Source: Batrachochytrium dendrobatidis JAM81
Taxonomy: Eukaryota > Chytridiomycota > Chytridiomycetes > Rhizophydiales
DNA length: 64,000 bases
Direction: 5' to 3'
Assembly (NCBI RefSeq): GCF_000203795.2
Contig: NW_006281112.1
Location: 346,452-410,451 of the forward strand
The notes under the pieces are model-generated. The model worked only from the letters and a program-made list of their open reading frames with translations, was not told where the DNA came from and did not search any database. Shown piece by piece: positions 35,402 through 47,700 of the stretch. Made by a program: the position numbers and the translations under genes. Position 1 is the first letter of the stretch. Every line of letters starts with the position of its first letter.

Positions 35402-35614
35402 TATTTCAGATTCATTATACTCAATGTATAATTGTAATAGATTATTTTGCTTGAAATATATGGATGAATATCTGACAAGTTTAAATCGATTTCAGTTTTA
35501 TTTGATTGATTTTAAAATCAGTTTATCGGTAACTAAGTTGGTGACTAATATGAGGTTCAATAAATCAGAAACTTGATATTTGTAGAATTTGGCTTCAAAT
35601 TGGTAAACATAAAA

Positions 35615-37981
35615 ATGGCATCCAACAACCCATCTCAATACAATGAAAATAGCAACCGGCCTGCTATACAGTCCATACCATTGGGAATGCCCATTCCACC
35701 GCATACTCATCATGGTATATTAATGTATTACAAATCCATTGCTACCTACTGTTGTTTTCAGATATCTACAGCTATTCGCGATCCCAGTTTTTTGCCGGCC
35801 CTATTAGTAAGCAACATGTACTGACAAACTGCACGTCAAATCTAGCAATATCCGTGGCTCTTCCTATTTGGAGCGACAATGTTGGATATGAAGAAGGCGA
35901 TAGCAAAGTGATTGCTGCAATGCAAGGCGGCTATCCTCGCTTTGTATTCACTCCACTAGTGAAAAAGGTAAGCTTTGTAGGACTGTTGTTTGGCTCATTG
36001 GTATGGCTGTTCATGCGTACAAGCAGTAATGACTAGAAACCAGGTTTATTTTGGATCTTGTTGTTGATTCTGCTTGCCGTTTAACCTTTTAGTTATTCGA
36101 GATTTGCAATGATCGCTTTGCCAAAGTGTATGAGGATTGTTTAGTATTTTCAAACCGAGAATCAGCAGAAGCATGTCGTCATTTTATCTACAGTCGCATC
36201 TCCAATCCCGATATGAACATTCGTATTGTTGAGCTTTCTGTTGCTTCTGAATCACATAGTTATCACTCGGCAAAAGAACATTCTATCCTTTTGATTTCTG
36301 ATGTTAATGTATCCACACATCCAACATTGCATATTGTGATTTTCCCTTTTAATTTCGCATATATTGCCAAGCAGTTTTGGCAGCATACAGGCGAAGGCAT
36401 ATCGTCACGTTTTGCTGCACACTGCTTGAGGCTAATGGAAGTGGCCGAGTGTGAACTTTCCTTGGCCACGCCTCATCAATCAAACTCGACAACTGGTGAA
36501 AAATGCGATTCGGATCCATATGGAATGCAAGCAATGCAACGCTCTTTACCAAAAATACAATATGATGTAACAAAGTATGAAACTGACACATTTGTTGAAG
36601 AACGATACGGCCGCAATCTAGATACTCATATGGCAGATACAACTAAAACCATGATTCGTCGTCGTATTGCTGCAATTGTTTGTAATCATTTTGAAAAACC
36701 AGATGTCGAATCTTCTGATTCAACTGTGGTTTCTACATGTGATGCGTCTGTATCCGAAGACAATGTGTTTTTGTATCCTTGTGGAATGAGTGCTATTTAC
36801 AATATCCATCGTGTAATTCTAAAGCTAAAACCAGGCTTGAAAAGTGTTCAATTTGGGTAAATGATTCTTGTATTATTACACATGCTCAAGTGCTTGCATT
36901 TAAACTACATTTAGTCCTCACTCTATTCTCCCATGAAGTTTTGGAGTTGTGAAATATCATGAATTTGACATTTTGAAATAATTTCCTCATAATTGATAGG
37001 TTTCCATACACAGATACACTCAAAATACAAGAAAAGTTTGGACCAGGATGCCACTTTTTAGGTCATGGAAACGCATCAGATATGGAAAAACTCGAAAAGC
37101 TACTTGTATCTGAAAAGATATCGGCCATATTTTGTGAATTTCCGAGCAATCCATTACTCCAAAGTCATGATCTATCGCTTTTATGGTCACTGGCTCAAAA
37201 ACACGATTGTTTTCTTATTGTCGATGAGACTATTGGCAACTTTGCCAACGTGCGAGTTCTCCCTTTTGCCGATCTGATTGTGTCTAGCCTCACCAAGTTG
37301 TTTAGTGGCGACAGCAATGTCATGGGTGGCAGTGCTACATTAAATCCTCGATCAAACCATTATCCTCAGCTGTTTGCCATGGTTTCGGGAATGTATCAAG
37401 ACAGGTTTTGGTGCGAAGATGCCATTTTTTTAGAAAGAAACTCGAGGTCGTTTTTTGAACGAAACCAAATCATTAATCAAAACGCAGAGATTATTTGCGA
37501 CTTTTTACATCATCATCCCAAAGGTGAGTTGATGGTTGAAAACCTACCTGCAATTTAAGTTTGAATTGAGGGATTGTTATAAATGATGACAATGCGGCAT
37601 GACTTTAATATTTTATATATGCTCTTGAAAACACGTTGAACAACAGTCCAAACTGTCTTATATCCCAAGTATGTCGACACATCTACATATACCAAATTTG
37701 TTTGCAACAAAGACATGCCAGGCTACGGTGGACTTTTTTCGCTGATTTTAAAGCTCGAGCAAGATGCAATCCGTTTTTATGATGCGATTGAAATCTACAA
37801 AGGACCTTCTCTTGGTACAAATTTTACTTTGGCATGCCCATACACCATTCTTGCCCATTATACAGAACTGGAGTGGGCGGCTTCGTACAATGTTCCCAAA
37901 AAGCTTGTGCGTGTATCAGTCGGAACCGAGCCCAGTAGTGTTTTATTGAAGATTTTTTCAAAAGCAATGGATGCTATTTAA
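35615..37981 (+). CDS. Cystathionine gamma-synthase, fungal STR2/met-7 type
   Basis: Exons 35615..35714, 35846..35967, 36093..36856, 37000..37523 and 37647..37981 give 614 residues. It joins cysteine with an O-acyl-homoserine to make cystathionine in the transsulfuration route to methionine, in the cytosol. The long N-terminal domain with [27 protein letters not shown] and GYPRFVFT is a mark of the fungal enzyme. The PLP fold follows: [15 protein letters not shown], the [11 protein letters not shown] loop, [12 protein letters not shown], and [16 protein letters not shown] with the PLP lysine. The C-terminus shows [10 protein letters not shown] and [10 protein letters not shown]. All four introns are ordinary GT-AG and join conserved motifs in frame. 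The stop lies about 110 bases from the converging GCP5-like gene. Confidence 0.92.
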
Positions 37982-38091
37982 CAGTTTGGCATTGACAGGA
38001 TATAATGAAAACAAAGCAATTTCAATCAAATACATCATCTTTCATTTTTAAAACTTAACGAAAGTGCGAGAGTTTCGACTATTGATTTAGA

Positions 38092-41000
38092 TTAAACCAA
38101 CAAAGCAGTGCGATTAGTAAACACATTGATTTTAAGACTCGGTTTAGGTTGAAAGTCATAACAAAATATCTTACTGGATACGCTTGAATCGACATGTGTA
38201 GCCATAACGTTTAAGCTGTCTACCAAGAATCGTATCGCGTCATCCAATTGAAACTCCATAGCTATTAGCTTAGCAAGATTGGAGTTTGCATTAAACTCTG
38301 CCTTTTTTGGTTGTGACTTTTGATATGGTGTCTCGTTCAAACCAGCAGAATGGAAAACTAAGGGGTCATTGGTGCCGATGATACCTCCAATCTTGATACA
38401 CATGTCTAGAATGGAATAGATTTCTTTGAGAATCGGCCAAGCCTTTTCAGTTAAAAATAGTCGCTCAGCCAGAAATCGAACAAATTTCGAATGCAACAAA
38501 ATTAGTTCATCTACACTTGTTTTTTTGGTAGCCATGGCTAGAAATACAGATGACTCGGGTTGTAGTATCTATGATTGCCGCCAAGTCAAAATGTAAACTC
38601 ATAGATTAGTGACGAGTGTCGCATTTACAAGCAATGTAGCAAGATTAAATATGACCTACTCCATGCATAACATAGGTTTGCAACGAGATCAAAAAGTGCA
38701 AGAGTTTCATTCGAAGCCGGATGACCCCTCGATCTGGTTCACTTTTGGAGACTGTGTTTCCACAACATGTCTGTTTCCAACTTTGAACTCGCTGAAGACA
38801 AAATCGAGCGTAATTGATATACATTATGAGACTCATGATTCGATTATATAGTATCCAACCCGAGTTGCCGACAATAAGATCGATAGACCATGGACACTAA
38901 ATCAACAATGGATTAAACATTTATCAGCAAGTTATTGTTGGCAAAAATACCATTCGGTTTGTCATATTCATCCGTATAAATTATATTGATGATTCAACAT
39001 GCAATCAAAGTCTTGACGCTTAAAATATGCGTGATGGCTAAATAAATTCATACCGAATATGTGACATTGATTTTTGAAAAAAAAGACTGTTTGGAAATGT
39101 TTGGTTGTTTCATCCAAGCAACATCATTCCATTGCCATAGAAAGTTATCCATGTACGCGTGAAGGTCTCTGTTTGTTTCCAAACTGACTTGAAGGAATAG
39201 GGTTTGAAGTACCAACGGATTTCGAGTTAAATCATTATTTCCTGACCAATGGCTTTCCATTTTATAAAAAAGCTGGTCACAAAAAAACGACATAGGATCT
39301 GGCATGAGAAGCAGAAATACACCATGTAGAATTTTCAAATGAGATTGAAATTGGCTTTGAAGGAATACAATGTCTTGAAATTTTACATGGCTCTGGTGTA
39401 GTGATGCGCTTAATGCTTTTGCTAATGCAGTTTGAATTAGAGTTTCAAATGGCTGCCAATTTGAGTTTATCGAGTCTAACAATTGATTGATAAAACCCAA
39501 AATAAATATAAGAGTCAGAATATGGGCATGAAAATTGAGAATGTAAATAGACAGCAATACAAATAAAAATCTGTTTTCAACCAAAATATCCAAACCTTTT
39601 GGATTTAAATCTATGATGGACGGTGCTTTGAACTCAAAATGTCCTTGACCATTCTGAAAACACTCATCAATCTTGACTTTCAAACATTCGGATGGATTTG
39701 CAACATCTGTGAATTTACAGAATTCAGTCAACTCAAGTTTCAAAATGTCGGCAATTGATTGTTGCGCCTTGTCATAACAGTGACCAGCCTATATAATCAA
39801 ATGGTTAGAGTTTATTCAACATCGCATTGCTTTAAAAGCAGCTCGTCAAATCTGATTAGTAAATACCTTGCTAGTATATAATTTAGATATTTTGATGGCG
39901 TGAACAATGTCGGATATAAACTGCGTCATAAATATCGGAACATCATCTTTTGACCGTAGCATGATATGCTTACTCCAATAATCTGGATTGCTTTTTGGAA
40001 TATCTTCACCCCTAGAATATTGATAAAGTCTGATATTAATATACTTTCCAATTCGCACACCCGAGTGTCTGCATTTGTTTAAACAGTAATAATCAATCCA
40101 TTTAAACATATAGGTATGACTTGCATTTTAAAAAAGAATTCGTTATATAAATCATCAATTTTTCCTTGGCCCATGGAGTTGTCTAAAAAGTCCAAAAGTG
40201 GCGACAGCGTCACAATAAATAACTCGACCAAAAAATGCATTTGACAAATATTTCCTTGTAGTTGCATTATAGTAATGCGAGAATAAATCAAATTAAGTAG
40301 CTTTGCTGTAAACGTAGAAATACTGTTTTTTGAACAATTCAAGTCAGGGTTAGAGAATGCCTCATGCTGAATTAGTTCTGCCAGACATAAGACTGGAATG
40401 GAATGCATGGCAACATGGGATTCAAGCCAAATCAGTGAGTTGGTTTGAGTTTCTAATGGGTCATTGTTCAGATAAAATGTTAATGATTTAAAACCATTGA
40501 ATTCAAATACACATGCCGAGTATCAAAAACTAAACCGTTCTACTCATTATTTACCTGTTGCAAGTTTTGGTTGAAGCATACCCATTTCAATTACAAGTAG
40601 ATGTTTTCGCCATTTTTCAAGATGACGTAGAATACACGAGGCAAAAACACACCAGACTGACGAAAAAGATTGCTCTAAAATACTAGGACTCAACGTGTAA
40701 GTGTATAAAATAGTTATAGTGGTTCAAGTAGATTGTTAATTTGCAGCATACCTAGTAGCAAATACTCTTAAAAGTTCAATTTTGTTGGCAACGGACACAA
40801 CACCGTTTTGTATCAGATTAGCAAGTGAATCATCAGTAAGATGCGTAACACTATACTTTGACGTCCACTAATAAGCATAATCATGACAGTCAATGCCCAG
40901 CCGATTAAAAGTCTGATTATATTCAAAAAACACAAAACAAACCTTCCATTTCCCTTGCTTGTCTTTAGCAAACATGGTAGTGTTCAAACCTGCAAGTAAT

Positions 41001-42425
41001 AAAATGCATTCGCGAACTATCTCTTGTTCTTTGACATATTTTACTGAGCTTAGTGGTCTAAATAGATGCGCGAAGCTCTGTGACTCATGGTGTGCAATTG
41101 ATGGTCCTGTTTGTAGAAATGCAGCACCATGTCAGAACAAAATACAAAAAATGACAATTTTTTTAAATATAGATAAACATACGAAGACTACATGGATCTT
41201 TTGAATCATAATTTACATCTAGTTTCAAAATAATTTACAATCAATACAGGGTAGTTTAGTGTTTGATAAAAGCGTCAGTATAATGTAGCAATCAATACAG
41301 TATTTGGCTCCATACTCTGCACTAATGTTCGACAGCCAACACTTGTCCAGTATTGCGTATCTAGAATTGTATCTAGCAAATCTGTTGTTTCCCCGTGTTC
41401 TTGCCATTCTTGTCTTAAATCCAACTGATTCTGCATAATTCCAGTATATAAATGTGATTAAAATGCACTTTAAATGTATTAGAATATGCTGACATGGCAT
41501 TCCTACCAATTGGGACTGAATACTATTGTGTTTAGAATAATCAGAAAATGCTGCTGAAACTATTCCCGAATCACTTTGTGTAGCTTGAAGATGACAAGCA
41601 TGGTCTTGAATTTTTTCATCAATTGGAGTATCAAGAAACTCGGACTCGTTCATACTCCAGTTGTCACTGTCGTCTGTATCAACTGTTTCTTTAGACCAGT
41701 GATCGCCTGTTAAAGGCGCATCATTGCATATTTCTGTCCATATGGCTGCGTTATTGTCTGGCGTTAGATGCATCCGAGGTTTAGACAAGCGTTCATAGTT
41801 GTATAATGTTGCTGATTTTGACAGACTAAGTAGCAACGAAACGATATCAAAAACCTAATTGAAAATATACAACTTTCAATAACTTGCTCCGTCTAGTATA
41901 TCCGATTCAAATCATTGACTACGTCACACAAGTAAAAAGAAGTACCGAATTGAGAGAGTTTTGCTTTTTGACACGAGACTCGAGCATTTGTACTGCTTCT
42001 GCCATAGTTTCTGCCTTGTTATCGTCACCACGCAACTGATATTTTTCTACAAGTCTATTCCAACGGTCAGCAAGTTTTCTGTAAATAATGGCGTAATACA
42101 GCATCACTCACCCTTTACATTTTGCTAGGATCTGATTGGCATTAGTAGTCGTAAAAACCTGATTTTTTAGTTGGGTCTGTGCGAACTCGACTGATATTGC
42201 AAGATTCTCAGTGCCAAGCTAATAAGTTGAAGATGTTGAGCAAAAAACAATCCAATGAGCAGTCAAGTATATAAAAAGTAAATTCACAATTCTGTAGTTG
42301 TGCATTATTGGCTGTTATATTATGTTCTGATATCCATCAAGTCGAGTAAACCAAGTCACCTGGAATCCAGTAGTCCGTTGAACCAGTAAATCCAGCGACT
42401 TTTTAACAGATGAAGAATTGAACAT
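38092..42425 (-). CDS. Gamma-tubulin complex component, GCP5-like
   Basis: A multi-exon gene, about 14 exons, whose every boundary I did not fix. It belongs to the GCP family that with gamma-tubulin nucleates microtubules at spindle poles and basal bodies. Firmly read segments, N to C: MFNSSSVKKSLDLLVQRTTG (start 42425); KLADRWNRLVEKYQLRG (42079 down); VFDIVSLLLSLSKSATLYNY (41850 region); EQEIVRECILLLAG, a GCP N-domain motif, near 41030; SVWCVFASCILRHLEKWRKH near 40630; DDLYNEFFFKM near 40140; the GRIP2 region around 39700 to 39050; RIMSLIMYINYARFCLQRV and LRMKLLHFLISLQTYVMHG (38850-38645); and the last exon from about 38535 with KTSVDELILLHSKFVRFL. N-terminal features and the EFFFK type point to GCP5 rather than GCP2/3; GCP4 or GCP6 are alternatives. 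The 3' exon boundaries near 39048 and 38536 join conserved motifs. Confidence 0.82.
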
Positions 42426-43032
42426 GCAGATGTTTGGTTTTGTGTTGTTGAAATATCTAAAGATATAGCAATCTGTTGTGTGATTTTACTGCCAAATTGC
42501 CATTAACCAAAACTGTCGGACAAAGAATTGAAGTTTGCAATTTCCAGCTGGCCTGAAATTGGCTAAACTTTATAGCAAAAACACAAGTACTTGTCAAGGC
42601 TGATGCCAGACTGGATTCTTTATTTGAATCGTTATGATTTTGGATATCTGAATAGTTGTGCTAAACATAGTGTAATGGCTTGTTTAGCGGACTCTATAAA
42701 ATAAACTGGTTAAATCTAGCAAAACCGCACACTTTCCATCAAACAATGTCTTTAAAAGTACATCCAATTATCCGGCTATAATGCCATTGTTGAGTCGTCC
42801 ACTCAAAAAACATCAGTTTTGGCACTAGTCACCTTATTTCATATCTGCTTTGAACCAAACTACAGCAAAGCTCTTTTAATATTTATCCATATTTAGATTC
42901 TTCAAATCCAACTCAATTTTATAAACTTTCCAAATCACTACAAATTTTAATTTGGTGAATTAGACTACTTGTTTAAGCTCAACCCTTTTACTACTACGCG
43001 AGCATCAGTTGCCAAGTATCTGGTTTCCAGTA
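42426..43032. other. Divergent intergenic region, no gene recognised
   Basis: A 607-base AT-rich gap between the starts of the GCP5-like gene (-) and the seven-TM gene (+). It probably holds both promoters, although a further upstream exon of the GCP5-like gene cannot be excluded. Confidence 0.4.
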
Positions 43033-44238
43033 ATGAGTGATGCGTCAAACAATAGTCTTTCTTGTGGCGAAAGCACATCTTCGGTTCCATTGGCACTATT
43101 CTCCATATCTGACATGACTATGATCATATCTATTGTTAGTTTTTTCACAGCGCTGTTATTTGCAACGTCCTGGAGCTGGGAAATACGCTCATTTCTTCCT
43201 AAACTAGCTTCTGTGCTTGTTGTGTTCGAGATTATTTGTATGGTACTACTTCACGACTGGCTAACTATTTCCAACAAACACGCTACCGCTTCAGTTGTCG
43301 TTACTATGCTTGAATGGACAGCAGATACGGCTTGGAGACTTATCGTGACGATATTTATATATCTTCGAATCACCGATCTCAGCACCCACTTTGAAAGCTC
43401 CATTACCACTGCTGTCATCCGCGTTGTTGGTTGGTGCGTTATGGCATACCATTTAGCTTTATTTTGCTTTTATATCCTCAGTCTTTTTTCAAGTTTCTAC
43501 CATACAGCCATTATTCCCAGTACATATGCACACATTGCAGGAAATATGCATATGTTTGGCAATACCATTTCAGGTTTATTAGAACTCTATGCAGCGTTTG
43601 AAATCTGGAAAAACCGACACTATATGGCAAGAGATAATATCTATGATTTAAAACATTACGATATTGCTCGAACCACCTTATGTCTCGTTATATCACCACT
43701 ATTATCATTGTACAGTGGGGTCATATATGCATTGGGGTTCGATGCAGGATTGAATCGTTACTTTTGTTTGACTATGGCTCGCATGATTCTGCTCAGTATC
43801 TTCAACTCGAGTAAAACATGTCTTTTGCTGGACACTTACACTAGCGAGCTACAGGCTGCACAGTTGAAAAAGCATACCAGTTCTGGACTCGAGTTCCATA
43901 AGGGAAGCATGGCATGGGGAGCCGCTTCAGATATGTGCGGTGTTGAGCCAGCAAAACCAACAAGTGTCCATTCAGCGTCAATGCATAAAAGTTCCTTTTA
44001 TGCTCCTGTAAAACGACCTAGTCAAGTTGCAAGCGATCTTATAAGTCCTCCTAAATCTGCAGCAAAAAAACCAGAATTTCGAGCTTGCTCAGTTGTTGGC
44101 ATACTGCCATCAATGGATACTGCTTCGCTTGAATATCCTGCGTCTCGACAGGAATCGGCTCGTGAAATGTCGGCTACTCTAGAATCATTCTATGGTAAAA
44201 CAGTCATGTCATCTTCCTTTGAAGATGAGGAAAGCTAA
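43033..44238 (+). CDS. Seven-transmembrane protein of unknown function
   Basis: A single exon of 401 residues starting at ATG 43033 (a short TTG-initiated extension upstream is not supported). A short Ser-rich, possibly extracellular N-terminus with an NNS sequon is followed by seven hydrophobic helices: TMIISIVSFFTALLFATSW, ASVLVVFEIICMVLLHDWL, a segment around AWRLIVTIFIYLRI, GWCVMAYHLALFCFYILSLF, the FGNTISGLLELYAAFEIW segment, TLCLVISPLLSLYSGVIYAL and MARMILLSIFNSSKTCLLL. A cytoplasmic tail of about 125 residues is rich in Ser, Lys and Pro and ends acidic (SSFEDEES), so it could be phosphorylated. The layout resembles a G-protein-coupled receptor, but I recognise no DRY or NPxxY motif and cannot assign a family. 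No neighbour suggests its role. Confidence 0.75.
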   Translation: MSDASNNSLSCGESTSSVPLALFSISDMTMIISIVSFFTALLFATSWSWEIRSFLPKLASVLVVFEIICMVLLHDWLTISNKHATASVVVTMLEWTADTAWRLIVTIFIYLRITDLSTHFESSITTAVIRVVGWCVMAYHLALFCFYILSLFSSFYHTAIIPSTYAHIAGNMHMFGNTISGLLELYAAFEIWKNRHYMARDNIYDLKHYDIARTTLCLVISPLLSLYSGVIYALGFDAGLNRYFCLTMARMILLSIFNSSKTCLLLDTYTSELQAAQLKKHTSSGLEFHKGSMAWGAASDMCGVEPAKPTSVHSASMHKSSFYAPVKRPSQVASDLISPPKSAAKKPEFRACSVVGILPSMDTASLEYPASRQESAREMSATLESFYGKTVMSSSFEDEES

Positions 44239-44741
44239 AAATAATAAAATAATCTCAGTCAACATTCAAATGATTGCAAAAGTGTTCTTGTCATGAATAA
44301 ACCTTTTAGTTGCAATCATGTTCACAATGGAGCATTTTATCTTTAGCCATTGGTTTGACATAACAGTTGGATTTTGTTACTTTTATTAGAAATCAAGTTT
44401 AATCAATATTTCCAATCCAAACACTCTGTCATAATCAAACTAGTTTTGAACTGAAACTATCCTCACTAACGCTCTAGTTTATGAAAATAAAGATTGCATG
44501 TCTCAAATGTTAGAGTTGATCTTATATGCAGCATCCAACTTGTTTAAACGAGTCTACAAATCAATCGATATTTTATACTCTACTCAAATCCGGTAAAAAC
44601 ATGTAATAAATAAACGTACTTTTTATTTAAAAAACACGAGTTATTGGGAATTACAAACAATCTTTAACCAAAGTCGGTCAAAACGTCAAATTCAATAACC
44701 AAGCTTTGGATCAGAATACGGACATGACTGATGTTTTCAAT
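44239..44741. other. Convergent intergenic region, nothing recognised
   Basis: 503 AT-rich bases between the ends of the seven-TM gene (+) and the debranching enzyme gene (-). No repeat, RNA or open frame worth reporting. Confidence 0.4.
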
Positions 44742-47700
44742 TTAATGCTTTAATGCAAAAAGATCTTGAACAACCTCTAGCATAACTGCCGTGCTCCAAG
44801 CTTGGGTAACACAAGATCCAGAGCAGTATGCGCCATTTTGATTGGTAAGTTCGGGAAGTCCTGCAAATGGATTGGTCTGTGTGTTGAACAAGTGCCGTTT
44901 GTGAGTGAGGAGTTGACGCTGAACCCACACAAGCTCTTTTTCCACCATGGCGGGATCATGACCAGGAATCACGGTGAAAAACTGAATATATGCACGAATA
45001 AAGTAGCCCATAACCCATAGCCATTCAGGGCCTTGATGATAGTTGAATCCATGAGCAACTGTCGAATCGGTTGAATCGTTTCCATTGTCATACATCCCAC
45101 GATAAGCCCAATCTTTTGGATCTAAAGTCTTGATGCCTAAATAGAGTATGGTACAGCACAAACAGTTGTTTTGTTTAAAACGATATAGCCCCTAAAACAG
45201 TGTAGATTGATAAAGTACGTGCATCGACAAGACTTACCAAGTGGACCAAGAAGAGACTCTTTTATCACAGTCAGTGCATGTCTGGCATGATCCGGATCAA
45301 ACAATTCCGGAGCCTATAAAAATGATTGCACCGTAGTCGTCAGTACTCATTTTAGATAGCACTAAACTGCAATTACAAAACATAAGCTTACATGAGCCAT
45401 AGCAATACAGATATTAGGTCGCAGTTGATATTCGGTATATGGAAGAGTGGCCGATACAACATCTCTGTAAATTCCACGACGATTAACAAGCTCGGATCGC
45501 ACAGCATGGTATTTGCTATCGTCATTGCAATCTATACAAAATTGCAAATGTGTTGAATTATCAATACTGGGTTTCCCGTTTCAATTTCAGTCCAAAATGG
45601 ATGGGTCAAATTCAATACTGAACTGATGGGTGAATCACAAAAAACTTACTTAATGGGATATAAAACACTTTTTCAAACGATTTCAACAATAGATTGTTCC
45701 ATACTGAGTACTGAATAAGCGAGTCCGTGTTGTCAACTAAAATCAAAAACCATATTCAATACATGCCTTTTAAATTCACATTTGCACAGATTTTATAATG
45801 TCAATCAGCAGAGTACCTACCTGGAACCATGACACCAGCCCATCTCCACCACTGTTTTCCTTTGATCAAAACTTCAGTAGAAATCCAATCAAGTATGCAC
45901 TTTAAAAGACCGACAAGCTCAACTGCAGATCCATCACGAGGAGTAGCAGGAACACCATATATGCCCGCCTTTTCAGAATCACCCATCTTGTCCATCCAAG
46001 TACCACAATTCCATTGATTTCCGCCACGTGTAAATCCGCGCAATGGACTATCAGTTGCCCAATCGGTAGTAATTTCAATTTCAAACCCATCAGAGCGCAT
46101 GGCATGATCAAGCGAAGGACCAGCATTCCATTCGCGAAACTTGATACCTCGAGCATGACGTTCAAGAATTTCTTGGCACAGTTCTGCAATGGTATTGGTA
46201 AATTGATAGGTTCTAGGATCAGAAGGTTCAATAAACGTATCAGCATCTTCCCGCTCAGGACCTTGATCGGCAGTACTACCAAACCCAGAGGTGTACCGTT
46301 TGATTGGAATAAAACGACGTGCAACAACTACACCAAGAAAATCATATCCCTCTGGAGAAAGACGACAATAATCACGTACACTGCTCATCCAAAACCAAGT
46401 CGCATCGCGAGCATTGTATCTCGGTCTGTTGCCTTGATCAAGCAAATTTGGAATTAGACCATGACGAAGTGTAGATCCAAAAGCAATAATGTGTGATCGG
46501 GCGGCTGAAAAGTGTCCAGGATATAAAAACAGCCCACGGAGAGAAATAAAAATGTCCCGCCCCCAACACCGCATATGATGTGTAGAAAAATGGGTCAAGC
46601 CAGCTGCAAGACTCGGAGTGTGCTGTGTATTTGACCAGTTCATTTTTTCTGGGCCGTAAATGTCAAGCGGATAAGGTTTCGGGAAAAGACTTGTGGAATT
46701 AACCAGACCGTAAAGTTGATAAGTTGTCATTAAACACCCTTCGCCAAAATGTTCCAGTGATGAGGTATGTCCCGAATTCATCTGTCTAAGCGAAAGTTCA
46801 CCTGTTCCTAGAGTCAGTGCTCGATACTTGAGTCCTTGATATGCAAGCATAATCACAATAGCAAAGTACTTTGGAATCAGCGAAGGTGAAATATCGTTTA
46901 CTAAACAAAGTCGAGTTTTCAGCCAGTTGCGTAGCTTTTCAAGAGCAGGGTATGCTTCGACTGCTTTGTTTAAACGGTTTACAACATAATCTGAAAGCCA
47001 TTTACCACGACGCAAGTTGTCAAACAATTCAGCATGCAAATCATTTCCTCTTGCAATATGAACAAGCGCAGACACGATTCCTTGAAGTCCACAGTAGGGT
47101 AACGGACCATATCCGGGTACATCATATGTTGAATCACCTGTTACATCCTCCTCTTCAGAAGCAACACGAAATAAAGCAGTATTCAAATCTCTTGCATCCA
47201 AATCATTCACCGCGTTGTATAAATCAGGTGCCCAGTTGCTGTTTTGAGAAGTAAACCATAGCTTACTTGAGCCAAGAACACCATATCCAAATCGTACCAT
47301 AATTTCAATTGCAGTATTTGGATGGTTCATGCCCAAATGAACCCACAGACGCTCAAAAGTGCCTTCAATAGGGGTTTCAAGGTTCAAAGCAAGTGATTTG
47401 AGATCTAAGGTCACTACGCTTAAATCTGGAGTTTCAGCTAAAGGATCAGGTTTGACGACAATTCCGCTAGTAGGCATGGTCTCGGCTACAGCCAATTCCT
47501 CGCGATTTGGAGATGGCAAAACCACTGTATCTTGTTCGATACCTGTACCAACAACCCAGGTACGATATAAAACAATGCTACCAGGTTCAAAATGATTTCC
47601 ATCAATTAAAATAACAGTCTGAACATCCCCATTATCACCCACTGAATCCACAAACGAGTGAGTAATCTGGCTCAACACTGTAGAAAATTCGAGTATAGAA

